This document shows positions 33,982-42,676 of a stretch of DNA of 64,000 nucleotides, one piece after another. Where the stretch lies: assembly GCA_016793465.1 (NCBI GenBank), contig JAEUJW010000101.1, positions 1 through 64,000 of the forward strand. The letters are read 5' to 3'. Made by a program: the position numbers and the translations under genes. The notes below the pieces were generated by a model that was not told the DNA's origin, ran no database searches, and saw nothing but the letters and a program-made list of their open reading frames with translations. Within the stretch, counting starts at the first letter, position 1. Every line of letters starts with the position of its first letter. Origin of the DNA: Myxococcales bacterium (lineage in GTDB: Bacteria; Myxococcota; Polyangia; Nannocystales; Nannocystaceae).

Positions 33982-35385
33982 ATGCACACCGCCGATCACC
34001 TCTGCCCGTTGCTGCTCGCGCTCACCGCGTCCGCGAGCTGCGTAAGCGCCGAGCTACTACCCGAATATTACAAGGCCCGCGACTACGAGCGCGCGGAGAA
34101 GGCACTCGATCGAGCCGAGCGGAGAGCCAGGCGCGACGGCGACCTCGAGGGCGTGGTCTACGCCCAGCGCGACGCGATCGACCTGGTCGTCCAGAAAGGC
34201 GCCTTCCCTTCGACAGACCGGTTGAAAGAGTTTCACAAGCAATGGGGCTACCTCGAACGTGTAGACCTGCGGCGTATCGGCGAGACCGAATACACGTCGT
34301 GGAGCCGGATCGGCGCCAGTGGGGCGCGGTACGATGCGTACGAGCGGATGCCCGAGGGGCTGGCCAGGACGCTGATCGACGCGACGAACGACGTATGTGA
34401 CCGCTGCGCCGAGCAGATCGCGCAGTGTCTCGGTACGACGTACGACCGCGGCACCGAGGCCTTCTCGTACTCCGACGTGATCTCGGCGTTTCGCCTGGCG
34501 CAGCTCGCCCAGTCGCGTGACGCCGCCGCGATCCGCGAGGCAGCCCCGGGCATCCACCCGGACATCGCGGAGGCGACCGGGTTCATCACTTGGCTGCGGG
34601 AACGCAGCGGCTTCGACGAGCAGACGGTAAACGCGATCGTCGCGTCTTTCGGCGCCCCGCTCCCCGAGGCGGCATTCCAGGCGGCCGCCGACCTGTTCGT
34701 CAAGAACGACTACTCCGTCGACACGATCGGGCTGTGGGATGGCCACGCCATGGGCCCCGTCCATGGCCAGCCGGCGCGCGTGCAGTCGACGAGCAGCGGC
34801 TTCGGTACGGCCGACGGGTACTTCTACCTCGACGCCGCGAGCAAGTTCCCGCTCCGCGTGCCCCGCGGCGTGTTCTTCCTGATGCAGCGAGGCAACGCGC
34901 CGATCGTGCTCGTCGAGACCAAGTTCATGCTCGAGACCACCGTCCATCGGACGGGCGGCATCTTGATCAATACGGCAACCACGGTCGATTGTCGCCTGAA
35001 CGACGAGACCGGCGAGCCGATCGACGAATCCACCTCGAAGTGCCCGCGCTACGCCGTCGGCACCTTCTCGCTCGACCTGTCCGACATCGACTTCCACACC
35101 AACCGCGCGTACGTCCCGGACGCAGCGTCCGTGACAACCATGGAGGACGGCGTCGAGCGCACGGTGACGTTCTATCTGTTCAGCGTACCGGCCGGTGACT
35201 ACGCGGCTGTGGTCCTCGACGAGCCGGACATGACGAAGAACGAATCTTTGATGCTTCGGGTCGTTCGTGGCGGCGGTGCCCCCTCGGACTCGCTCGCCAG
35301 CGTCGATACGTCGATGGACAACGTGATCGGCCAGCGATTCGTCGGCGCGACGACACGTGCCCTGGCCGACCTGCTGCGAAAGTAG
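33982..35385 (+). CDS. Lipoprotein, unknown function (codon use less GC-rich than neighbours)
   Basis: The product is 467 residues with a signal peptide and lipobox near SASC (residue 20). The N-terminal part is helical and charged (TPR-like: YYKARDYERAEKALDRAERRAR). It is followed by a mixed middle region with a CDRCAEQIAQC motif, and a beta-rich C-terminal half (FGTADGYFYLDAASKFPL, MLETTVHRTGGILINTAT). No family recognised. It carries more A/T-ending codons than most genes here, consistent with more recent acquisition. The start ATG at 33982 is chosen for the signal peptide. It is convergent with the beta-lactamase-fold gene (115 bp). Confidence 0.72.
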   Translation: MHTADHLCPLLLALTASASCVSAELLPEYYKARDYERAEKALDRAERRARRDGDLEGVVYAQRDAIDLVVQKGAFPSTDRLKEFHKQWGYLERVDLRRIGETEYTSWSRIGASGARYDAYERMPEGLARTLIDATNDVCDRCAEQIAQCLGTTYDRGTEAFSYSDVISAFRLAQLAQSRDAAAIREAAPGIHPDIAEATGFITWLRERSGFDEQTVNAIVASFGAPLPEAAFQAAADLFVKNDYSVDTIGLWDGHAMGPVHGQPARVQSTSSGFGTADGYFYLDAASKFPLRVPRGVFFLMQRGNAPIVLVETKFMLETTVHRTGGILINTATTVDCRLNDETGEPIDESTSKCPRYAVGTFSLDLSDIDFHTNRAYVPDAASVTTMEDGVERTVTFYLFSVPAGDYAAVVLDEPDMTKNESLMLRVVRGGGAPSDSLASVDTSMDNVIGQRFVGATTRALADLLRK

Positions 35386-35500
35386 CCTCCCGCACGACGT
35401 GCGCCCTCCGCAGATCCATGACGCCGAGGCAGCGTACTCGACCCGCGGGCGACCAGCGGCCCCGCACCGGCGCGGGGCCGCCGCGCGACGGGTCGTACGG

Positions 35501-36751
35501 TCAGCCCGATCGCGCGTCGTCGAGCGCGAGCAGGACGTTCTCCACCGCGTCCCACTGGTAGAAGTAGCCGAACGTGTTGGAGATGGCGACCACGACGTCG
35601 TCGGAGTCGACGCGCAGCCCCATCGCGGACGTGTACCCCGGGAAGAGGCCCCCGTGCCCGACCACGGCCCCCGCGTCCATCGCCGGCGTCTCGACGCCGA
35701 GGCCGTAATACGGCGTCTCGGGGTTGCCAGTGGCGACGCCTTCCGTCATCTGCGCCCGCGAGGTGTCCGACAGCAGCGGCCCGCGGAGCACCGCGTCGGT
35801 CCACTTCGCGAGGTCACCCACGGTCATGACCATCGCGCCCGCCGCCCAGGCCGCGGAGGGGTGATGGGAGAACGTGAGGTCCTCCCCCGGGATGTAGCCG
35901 TGCGCGAGCTCGCCGTCGATCATCTCCTCGCCGTCGAAGTAGGTCTCGTCGAGGCCCACCGGCTCGAGGAGGGTCTCACGGACCGCCTGACCGAACGTCT
36001 GACCGGTCACCGCCTCGGCGATCATGCCCGCGATGATGTAGTTGGTGTTCGAGTACTCCCAGCCCTGGCCAGGCTCGAACACCGGGCCGAGGTCGACGCC
36101 CATCTGGACCAGCTCCGCGGGCTCCCACACGCGAGCTCCGTCGGCGATGCCGAAGAAGTCGGGATAGTTGAGGTAATTCGCGATCCCCGAGGTGTGGTTG
36201 AGCAGCTGACGACCGCTGATCTCGGCGGCGTTCGGGACCGGGGTGTCGACATACTCGGAGATCGACGCGTCGAGATCGACGAGCCCGTCCTCCTGGAGGC
36301 GGAGGAGGAGCGCGGCGGTCATCGTCTTCGTCACCGACCCGATCCGGAGCCGGTGCTCGACCGTCAGCGACGCCCCGCTCGCGAGCTCCGCCGCACCGGA
36401 CGCGACCTCGATGGGGGGACATTGCGGCGTGCGAGCGGCCAACACCAGCCCCACCACGCCGGCCTCGACGTAGGCGTCGGCCACCTCCTGGAGGGCGGCC
36501 TGCATCGACCCGCAGTCCGTCGACCCGCCCGTGGTGCCGCCCTCGCTCGCGCCGGACGAGGAGCTGCCGGCGGAGGAGCTGCCAGCGGAGGTCGGCGCGT
36601 CGCCTGTCGCCTCGGACACGCCGGTGCTCGTCGAATCGGGCCCGTCCGTCGACGCCTGCGGCCCGGCGCCTCCGCACCCGCCGAGCGAGGCGGCCACGAC
36701 GATCGCGTGGAGGTGGACAGCGGTGAGCGTTGGGACAGGGAGCCTTCGCAT
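35501..36751 (-). CDS. Serine beta-lactamase-fold lipoprotein (class C/esterase family)
   Basis: The product is 416 residues. The ATG at 36751 has GGAGG four bases upstream and gives MRRLPVPTLTAVHLH...GGC with the lipobox Cys26, followed by a Ser/Thr/Gly spacer to about 78. The catalytic set is complete: SVTK at 139-142 (nucleophile Ser, general base Lys), YSN at 233-235 and an HGG motif (GHGGLFPG, about 373) in the position of KTG. Family members include class C beta-lactamases, DD-peptidases and esterases; the HGG variant is commoner in the esterase/peptidase members. Envelope location is expected. It is not evidence for antibiotic resistance by itself. Divergent from the TPR protein gene by 224 bp. 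Confidence 0.88.
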   Translation of the reverse strand: MRRLPVPTLTAVHLHAIVVAASLGGCGGAGPQASTDGPDSTSTGVSEATGDAPTSAGSSSAGSSSSGASEGGTTGGSTDCGSMQAALQEVADAYVEAGVVGLVLAARTPQCPPIEVASGAAELASGASLTVEHRLRIGSVTKTMTAALLLRLQEDGLVDLDASISEYVDTPVPNAAEISGRQLLNHTSGIANYLNYPDFFGIADGARVWEPAELVQMGVDLGPVFEPGQGWEYSNTNYIIAGMIAEAVTGQTFGQAVRETLLEPVGLDETYFDGEEMIDGELAHGYIPGEDLTFSHHPSAAWAAGAMVMTVGDLAKWTDAVLRGPLLSDTSRAQMTEGVATGNPETPYYGLGVETPAMDAGAVVGHGGLFPGYTSAMGLRVDSDDVVVAISNTFGYFYQWDAVENVLLALDDARSG

Positions 36752-36975
36752 GGGACCTCCAGGGGCGACGGAGTCGGACGCGGCACACGCGACGAGATGA
36801 GATTCGAAACGGGGATGATACCAGGGGGCCCGGCGACGGGCGGGCCGTCCCGTATTCGCCGAGATCGCCCGCGGCATGGGTGGCGCCTCCAGATGGCGCA
36901 GGGTCGGCTGTCCCGCGGGTCCGTCCTCGGGCTACAGTGACGCGCCCGGCGGGGTCCATCCAGGGAGAGCGCTCC

Positions 36976-39051
36976 ATGGCCGATATGCTCGTGATCGTCA
37001 GCAAGAGCGTCTTCGACAGGGCCCGTGATACGAGCGGGCGGACCCTGCGGGTCGGCTCCGTGTTCGCCACCGCGGCCTACGAGTCGGCCAACCCGCTCCT
37101 CGCCAGGCACCTCGTGGGCGGCGACCTCTACCTCGTCACGGCGCGGGGGCAGGCGCTCTGGCTCGTCGGCGTGCTCCGCTCGCCGAAGCGCACGAGGGGC
37201 GCGTGGCGGTCGTCCGCCAACACGCAGCCGATCGTCGACATCACGAAGCTCGCGCCCAGGCTGGTCTTCGAGAGCGGCAAGGGGATCGCCATGGACAGGC
37301 CGGCGATGTCCCTCCAGACCCCCAAGGTGCTCACCGCCGCCGACGTGCGCCTGCTCGGCGGCGTCCTCGGCGGCGGGGGTCCGCCGCCTGCGAAGGCGCC
37401 TCCAGATTCAGAGCCGGACCGGGTCGACCGCGCGGTCATCGACGCGGCGGTCGTGCACGTGCTCGCCGAGCTGCTCGGGCGCAGCGAGGCCGACATCCGC
37501 GGCGATGGCGGCCGCTACGCCGCGTTCCACCAGGACGACAGCGCCTACGACCTCGAGCCGGGACGGATCGACTGGGAGACCCTCACGCTCACGCAGGGCG
37601 ACGAGCACGACGACGACGACGACGACGACGACGCCGACTACGACGACGACGACGACGCCGACTACGACGATCAGATCTTCGGGCGCATGGACTTCGACTT
37701 CGGGCGCACACGCTTCGAGCACGAGAGCTTTCGGCCCGGGGTGAACACGGACAAGTCGCTGCGCCGCCTGCTCGCGGAGCAGGAGGGAGCGCTCCACGGC
37801 GCCCAGATCAGGACGCTCGTCGCGCAGGGGAGGATCGACCCGGACAGACTCGCCGAGCTCACGTTCGACGGACGGATCCAGGCGAAGGGCGAGAGCCTCG
37901 TCGACGCGGCCCGGGCGCTGTTCATGCTCGACACGTTCGACGCGGCCCCGCTCGGGCCGGGCGAGTTCTCGGAGACCCACCCGGCGTGGCAAAAGAAGCT
38001 CGCGGCGGTCGAGCCCGGGGCGCTCCGCGAGCACCTCGCCGTCTTCTTCCAGACGGCGGAGGCGGCGCGCTGCACCGGCGCCTGCGTCGACCCCCGCAGG
38101 CGCGCGGCGAACAGGGCCCAGGAGAGCGGCGCGAAGGGCGACGAGAGGATCGCGTCCTGGTCCATCGGCGAGGGGCAGGGCGCCTGCTACCTCGCCCGCA
38201 TCCACGACGACGCGATCCCCGAGGTGCCGCCCTTCGAGGGCTACCTCATCGTCCGCAAGCGCAAGCCCTCGCGCGGGGTGGCGGCGCCCAGGGGCAAGGC
38301 GGCGCAGACGGGCGCGGACCTCGTCGCGCTGCTCGCCCGCCACCGGAAGGTGCGCATCCCGTACACCGACGGCCTGGCGACGATCGGCGACGTCCACGCG
38401 CTCCTCGCGAAAGTCGGACCGAAGCGGTTCTTCGCCCCGCTCGCGGCGAGCAAGCCGGAGGCGCGGTACAGCCGCCTCTGCCTCCTCTTGAACGCCGCGA
38501 AGGGGCTGCTCGCCGGCGGACGCCCGGACGCGGCGCTCGCCCTCCTCGCGGCCGCGCGCCCCTGCGTGCCCGACTCGCTCGTCACGCGCGTGCTCTACAA
38601 CACCGGCGTCGCGCTGACGGCGCTCGGGCGCCCCGCCGAGGCGCTCGAGCTCTACAGGGAGGCCGCGACCCTCGAGCCGCGGAGCGAGTCGTGGGCGAAG
38701 CTCGCGCCCTCCCTGCTCCACAACAACATCGCCTGGTGCTCCTACCTCACGGGCGACCTCCGCACCGCGGAGCGCCACGCCGCGGCGGCGATCGCCGCCG
38801 ATCCCGACAACCTCGCCGCGCACGGCACGGCCGGATCGATCGCGTACGCCCGCGGCGACACGGAGAAGGCCCTCGAGTTCTTCGCGCACGCGCTGGCGAA
38901 CGGCCACGACCCCGATCCGGGGCTCGAGGTCGCCAGGCTGCCGCGCTACCGCGAGCTCGCCGCCAGGCACGGCGTCGCCGTCGAGCTGTCCGACGAAGAG
39001 GCGGCGGCGCTCGGCCCCGAGGCCTGGGTCTACGAAGAAAAAGTCAAGTGA
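36976..39051 (+). CDS. TPR-containing protein with a long acidic tract
   Basis: The product is 691 residues from the ATG at 36976, preceded by GGGAG. The N-terminal ~120 residues have a compact alpha/beta pattern (MLVIVSKSVF, DLYLVTARGQALWLVGVLR). A run of Asp with a few Ala/Tyr covers about residues 212-233, coded by GAC repeats at 37609-37675. A middle domain (~240-490) includes the motif ARCTGACVDP. The C-terminal part (~495-650) has TPR repeats (NTGVALTALGRPAEALELYR, NNIAWCSYLTGDLRTAERHA). No signal peptide, so cytoplasmic. Function unknown; the acidic tract suggests binding of basic partners or metals. Confidence 0.78.
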   Translation: MADMLVIVSKSVFDRARDTSGRTLRVGSVFATAAYESANPLLARHLVGGDLYLVTARGQALWLVGVLRSPKRTRGAWRSSANTQPIVDITKLAPRLVFESGKGIAMDRPAMSLQTPKVLTAADVRLLGGVLGGGGPPPAKAPPDSEPDRVDRAVIDAAVVHVLAELLGRSEADIRGDGGRYAAFHQDDSAYDLEPGRIDWETLTLTQGDEHDDDDDDDDADYDDDDDADYDDQIFGRMDFDFGRTRFEHESFRPGVNTDKSLRRLLAEQEGALHGAQIRTLVAQGRIDPDRLAELTFDGRIQAKGESLVDAARALFMLDTFDAAPLGPGEFSETHPAWQKKLAAVEPGALREHLAVFFQTAEAARCTGACVDPRRRAANRAQESGAKGDERIASWSIGEGQGACYLARIHDDAIPEVPPFEGYLIVRKRKPSRGVAAPRGKAAQTGADLVALLARHRKVRIPYTDGLATIGDVHALLAKVGPKRFFAPLAASKPEARYSRLCLLLNAAKGLLAGGRPDAALALLAAARPCVPDSLVTRVLYNTGVALTALGRPAEALELYREAATLEPRSESWAKLAPSLLHNNIAWCSYLTGDLRTAERHAAAAIAADPDNLAAHGTAGSIAYARGDTEKALEFFAHALANGHDPDPGLEVARLPRYRELAARHGVAVELSDEEAAALGPEAWVYEEKVK

Positions 39052-39097
39052 CGCTCGCAGGCGCGGCGCGCTCGCGAGGTGCCGCCGCTCGACGCGA

Positions 39098-39907
39098 CTA
39101 ATCGCAGGTGCCCAGCACCACCCGCGTCGGCGACACCTCCTGCACCACGACACCCTCGCGGCCGATCCGCAGCAGCGATTCGAACGGGTTGTCGAGCCCC
39201 GCGAACGCCACGCCCGACCCCGACACGAACCCCTGCGAGCGCAGCGCGTCGAACGTCAGCGCCTCCCCGCAGTCCTCGGCCGCGAATTTTAATAAAGGCG
39301 GCGGCTCGGACGAGCGCGAGAACGCGAACATGTCGCGCCCCTTATTTAAATGCGTCGACCACTGGCCGCCGAGCGCCTCGCGGTAGAGCTGCCAGCGCCC
39401 GTCGAACGCGCTGCGGATCGGCGTCGCCCGGGCGCACGCGTCGATCGGCAGGGCCCGCCAGACGATCTGCGGGCACGCCCCGCCGCCGAGCGCCGCCCCG
39501 CGCGCGAAGGCCTCGCGCACCAGCGCCTCGGCGTTTCGCATCGTCTCGGGCGCGGAGGCCAGGGACACCGCGTCCTCGCGGGACATCGGCCGTTCCAACA
39601 GCCGCGCGTCGACGTCGCCGAGGAACTCGGGCTCGATCGCCTCGACGAGCAGCTTCCACGCCCCGGCCCCGCTGGCCACGCGAAACGCCGCCGCCGGCAC
39701 GCGCTCGAGGTGCCACCAGTCGCCCTCGTCGTGCCGCACCACCACGAACCCGCAGGACCGCTTGCCGTCGCTGCGGTCGGTCCACGTCGCGCGGTAGCCC
39801 GGATTTAATAGCGCCTGGACCGCCCGCGCCTTGCCGGCGTGGCCGCCCGGAAAGAAGATGCGGGCGTCGTCCGCGGCCAGGGCGTACAGCTCGTCGTCGC
39901 GGGGCAC
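39098..39907 (-). CDS. Hypothetical protein with clustered rare TTA codons
   Basis: No family recognised. The product is 269 residues from the GTG at 39907, with alternating helices and strands, no signal peptide and no membrane segment. Its odd feature is codon use: four TTA leucine codons, otherwise almost absent in the window, occur in three short AT-rich clusters. These are CTATTAAAT (about 39801-39810), CATTTAAATAAG (about 39341-39352) and TTATTAAAA (about 39284-39298), read on the minus strand. The rest of the gene has normal GC-rich codons. Convergent with the TPR gene. Confidence 0.65.
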   Translation of the reverse strand: MPRDDELYALAADDARIFFPGGHAGKARAVQALLNPGYRATWTDRSDGKRSCGFVVVRHDEGDWWHLERVPAAAFRVASGAGAWKLLVEAIEPEFLGDVDARLLERPMSREDAVSLASAPETMRNAEALVREAFARGAALGGGACPQIVWRALPIDACARATPIRSAFDGRWQLYREALGGQWSTHLNKGRDMFAFSRSSEPPPLLKFAAEDCGEALTFDALRSQGFVSGSGVAFAGLDNPFESLLRIGREGVVVQEVSPTRVVLGTCD

Positions 39908-40170
39908 GCGGCCACTGTATCAGCTCGCCCCGCAGCGCCATCCGCGACGTCGGCGCCGCGTCCGGGCGCGTTCGCTCGACGGCGTCGGCGCCGCCTCGAC
40001 GCGCGTCGTGATCGTTGGTCGGTGATCGCCCGTCGGCGCGTCGCGCTCCCACCTCGTCGCCGCGGATCGCACGTCCCGCGCGGGCACCGGCCCCGACCCG
40101 TGAGGCCCCGCCGACCCCGTCGGTCCCGCCGACACCGCCGTGAGCGCGCGTCCCTTCGACCGGCGCCGGC

Positions 40171-41793
40171 TCAACCTCCGGCGCAGCCGGTGCCGAAGGC
40201 GACCCCGAGGTGCCCGCCCGGGCTCTGGCCGAAGCACTCGTAGACCACGTCGACGCGCTCGTCGGCGTCGATGTCGACCACCGCGACCACGCGGTGCTGC
40301 AGGCCGTCGAGCGCCCGCACGTCCTTCTCGACAATAAAATTGCCCTTGCCGTCGCCCGCGTGGACCGCGAGCACCCCGCCGCTGGCCTCGTACACATGCG
40401 CCTTGAGCCCGCCCGGGATGCGCGGCGTGATCAGATCGAGGTGGCCGTCACCAGTAAAATCGACGAGCGCGCCGGTGTGCAGCACGTCGTCGGGCCCGAC
40501 CTGCCCTCGGCTCACCAGGCCGCCCTTGCCGTCGCCCGCGAACAGCTCGAGGTGACCCTCGCCGCAGTGCACCACGACGTCGACGCTGCCGTCCTCGTCG
40601 ACGTCACCGGCCAGCGCGTCCGCCGGCGCGCTGCACGACGCCACCGCGGCCGCGCGGCGCAGGCTGCCGCTCTTGCGCCCGGTCCACACCTCGATCGAGC
40701 TCACGTCACCCTTGGGGATCACGAGGTCGAGCAGCTTGTCGCCGGTCAGGTCGACCGCGGCCACGCCCTCGGGCGTCAGCAGCGTGCCCGGGCTGTCCTT
40801 CTCCTTCTCGAGCTTCAGCCACGGCGAGGCCTTCCACTTGCCGCCCTTGCCCCCGCGCAGCACCTCGACGTGGAAGTAGTGCGCCACCGCCAGATCGACG
40901 AACCCGTCGCCCTCGAGGTCCGCCGCCCAGATCCCCAGCGGGCTGCGATAGGTCGCCAGCGCCGCCCCTTTAATAAATGTGCCGTCGCCCTGACCCATCC
41001 ACAGGGTGACGGTCGCGTCGTCGTGATCCGCGGTCGCTAGGTCGGGCTTGCCGTCCCGGTCGGCGTCGAGCACCGCGAAGTGCAGCCCGCCGCCCGCGTA
41101 CGCCTGGGCGTGCGCCGCCGTGAAGCGACCCGCGCCGTCGCCCCGCCACACCCGGATCTCCGCCGACTGCTTCGACTCGATCGCCACCGCGTCGAGCCGC
41201 CGGTCGCCGTCGACGTCGACGAGCGTGGTGCCGTACGCCGAGTCCGAGTGATCGTTTTTAATGATGCCGCGAAAGCAGCTGCTCTCGACATTTGCCTCGC
41301 GCGGCGTCGACGGCTCCTTCGGCGGATCTTGGGGCGGTATCGCCGGCCTGGCTGGATCCTGGGGCTGCGAGGGCCGCGGCTGCGGCTCGATGTTCGGCTG
41401 CACCGGCTTACTCGCGTCGGGCACCTTCACCGGCTCCGGCGTCGTTATCGGCGCAGCGCTCTCCTCGATGTCCGCGGTCTGCGCGAGCGGCCACTTCTTG
41501 TACGTCGTCACCGCCTCGACGAGCCCCTGCCGCCACCACACCGCGCTCGCGGCGGCGCCGAGCGCCGCGATCACGATCGCCGCCCGCTGCAGCCCGAGCC
41601 GCGGGCTCACGAGGATCAGCAGCGCGAACGGAACCAGCGGGAACACCAGCGCCGCGGCCAGCCAGCGCAGCCCCGTCGACCCGCCCGCGGCCGCCGCCAG
41701 ACCGCCCGCCAGCCACATGCCCGCGAGCACGAGCGCCGCGTCGACCAGCCGCGCGAGCGGGCCCTTCGGCGGCCGGACGGTCCTCCTCGCCAT
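40171..41793 (-). CDS. FG-GAP/VCBS-repeat protein with N-terminal membrane helices
   Basis: The product is 540 residues. The N-terminus has three hydrophobic helices (about 18-38, 43-66 and 71-88), then a Pro-rich linker to ~165. The remainder is FG-GAP/VCBS-type repeats with the calcium-binding DxDxDGxxD pattern (VDVDGDRRLDAV, LDADRDGKPDLA, GDVDEDGSVDVV, VDFTGDGHLDLI), the layout of an integrin-alpha-like propeller. It is probably anchored in the inner membrane with the propeller outside. It lies 15 bp downstream of a lipoprotein gene, so the two form an operon. Confidence 0.82.
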   Translation of the reverse strand: MARRTVRPPKGPLARLVDAALVLAGMWLAGGLAAAAGGSTGLRWLAAALVFPLVPFALLILVSPRLGLQRAAIVIAALGAAASAVWWRQGLVEAVTTYKKWPLAQTADIEESAAPITTPEPVKVPDASKPVQPNIEPQPRPSQPQDPARPAIPPQDPPKEPSTPREANVESSCFRGIIKNDHSDSAYGTTLVDVDGDRRLDAVAIESKQSAEIRVWRGDGAGRFTAAHAQAYAGGGLHFAVLDADRDGKPDLATADHDDATVTLWMGQGDGTFIKGAALATYRSPLGIWAADLEGDGFVDLAVAHYFHVEVLRGGKGGKWKASPWLKLEKEKDSPGTLLTPEGVAAVDLTGDKLLDLVIPKGDVSSIEVWTGRKSGSLRRAAAVASCSAPADALAGDVDEDGSVDVVVHCGEGHLELFAGDGKGGLVSRGQVGPDDVLHTGALVDFTGDGHLDLITPRIPGGLKAHVYEASGGVLAVHAGDGKGNFIVEKDVRALDGLQHRVVAVVDIDADERVDVVYECFGQSPGGHLGVAFGTGCAGG

Positions 41794-41808
41794 GACCCGA
41801 CTCTACCC

Positions 41809-42579
41809 TCAGGTCACGATCACGTGCGGCGGCTCGCGCGAGAATTCGGCCGAGCGCACCGTCCGCCGCACCCCGTCGACCAGCACGTCGATCTCGAGCA
41901 TGAACGGCCCCATGAACGCGCTGAAGCCCGGCCCGGCCCTGTCCGGCGAGATGTCGAGCGCGCCCAGCTTGTAGCTGACCTTCAGCTCGCGCCCCGCGAC
42001 CGTGCGCTCGTCCCACGCGGTGTAGCCGCCCGCGTCGCTCCACAGCGTCGGCCCGCGGAACGTCGACGAGCCCACGACCCTCTGGCTCGCCGGGTCGATC
42101 ACCCGCACCGCCGTGACCGCGAACTTGCCCGCGACCTCGCTCTGCACCGACAGCTGGACCAGCGACTGAAAGCACGGCGGCTGCCACGGCCGGCCGTCGG
42201 CCGTGTCGCCCGCGTACCGCTGGGACATCGCCGCCGGAGCGCCGGCCGCCGCCTTCTCGTTCATCAGCACCGGCTTGGCCTGCGACGCGGCCCCCGGCGC
42301 GGGCGTCACCGGCGCGGGCATCGCGGGCGCGGCCGCGGGCGCCGGCTCGGCGCAGTCCTCTTGCAGCAGCACCGACGCGAACGCGACCTTCAGGTCGGCC
42401 TGCGGCTGCGGCGGATCCACCGGCGGCAGCGCCCGCGGGTCCCCGGGCGGCGGCGGGGCGTAGTGCGAGGGCGCCGGTCCGTCCGCCGGCGGCGGCGTGT
42501 TCGACGGAGCGGCGCTGTCCCACGCGGCGCAGGCGGACAGCAGGAGGACGACGACGGAGATCAGACGCGGTGCAGACAT
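41809..42579 (-). CDS. Lipoprotein, operon partner of the FG-GAP protein
   Basis: The product is 256 residues. MSAPRLISVVVLLLSAC gives a lipobox Cys at residue 17. A Pro/Ala-rich spacer extends to about 110, followed by a beta-rich domain (LVQLSVQSEVAGKFAVTAVR) of unknown type. The start ATG at 42579 is the only one compatible with the signal. It ends 15 bp before the FG-GAP gene, and both are exported, so they probably act together at the envelope. No catalytic motif is seen. Confidence 0.72.
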   Translation of the reverse strand: MSAPRLISVVVLLLSACAAWDSAAPSNTPPPADGPAPSHYAPPPPGDPRALPPVDPPQPQADLKVAFASVLLQEDCAEPAPAAAPAMPAPVTPAPGAASQAKPVLMNEKAAAGAPAAMSQRYAGDTADGRPWQPPCFQSLVQLSVQSEVAGKFAVTAVRVIDPASQRVVGSSTFRGPTLWSDAGGYTAWDERTVAGRELKVSYKLGALDISPDRAGPGFSAFMGPFMLEIDVLVDGVRRTVRSAEFSREPPHVIVT

Positions 42580-42676
42580 ACGGGCCCTTCGTGGATGATG
42601 CCACCACCAACGCCCGCCGGTCCGCCCCGCCTACAGTCCCGGCGCCGCTCGCCCGCGCGCGGGCCCGGCCGCCGGC

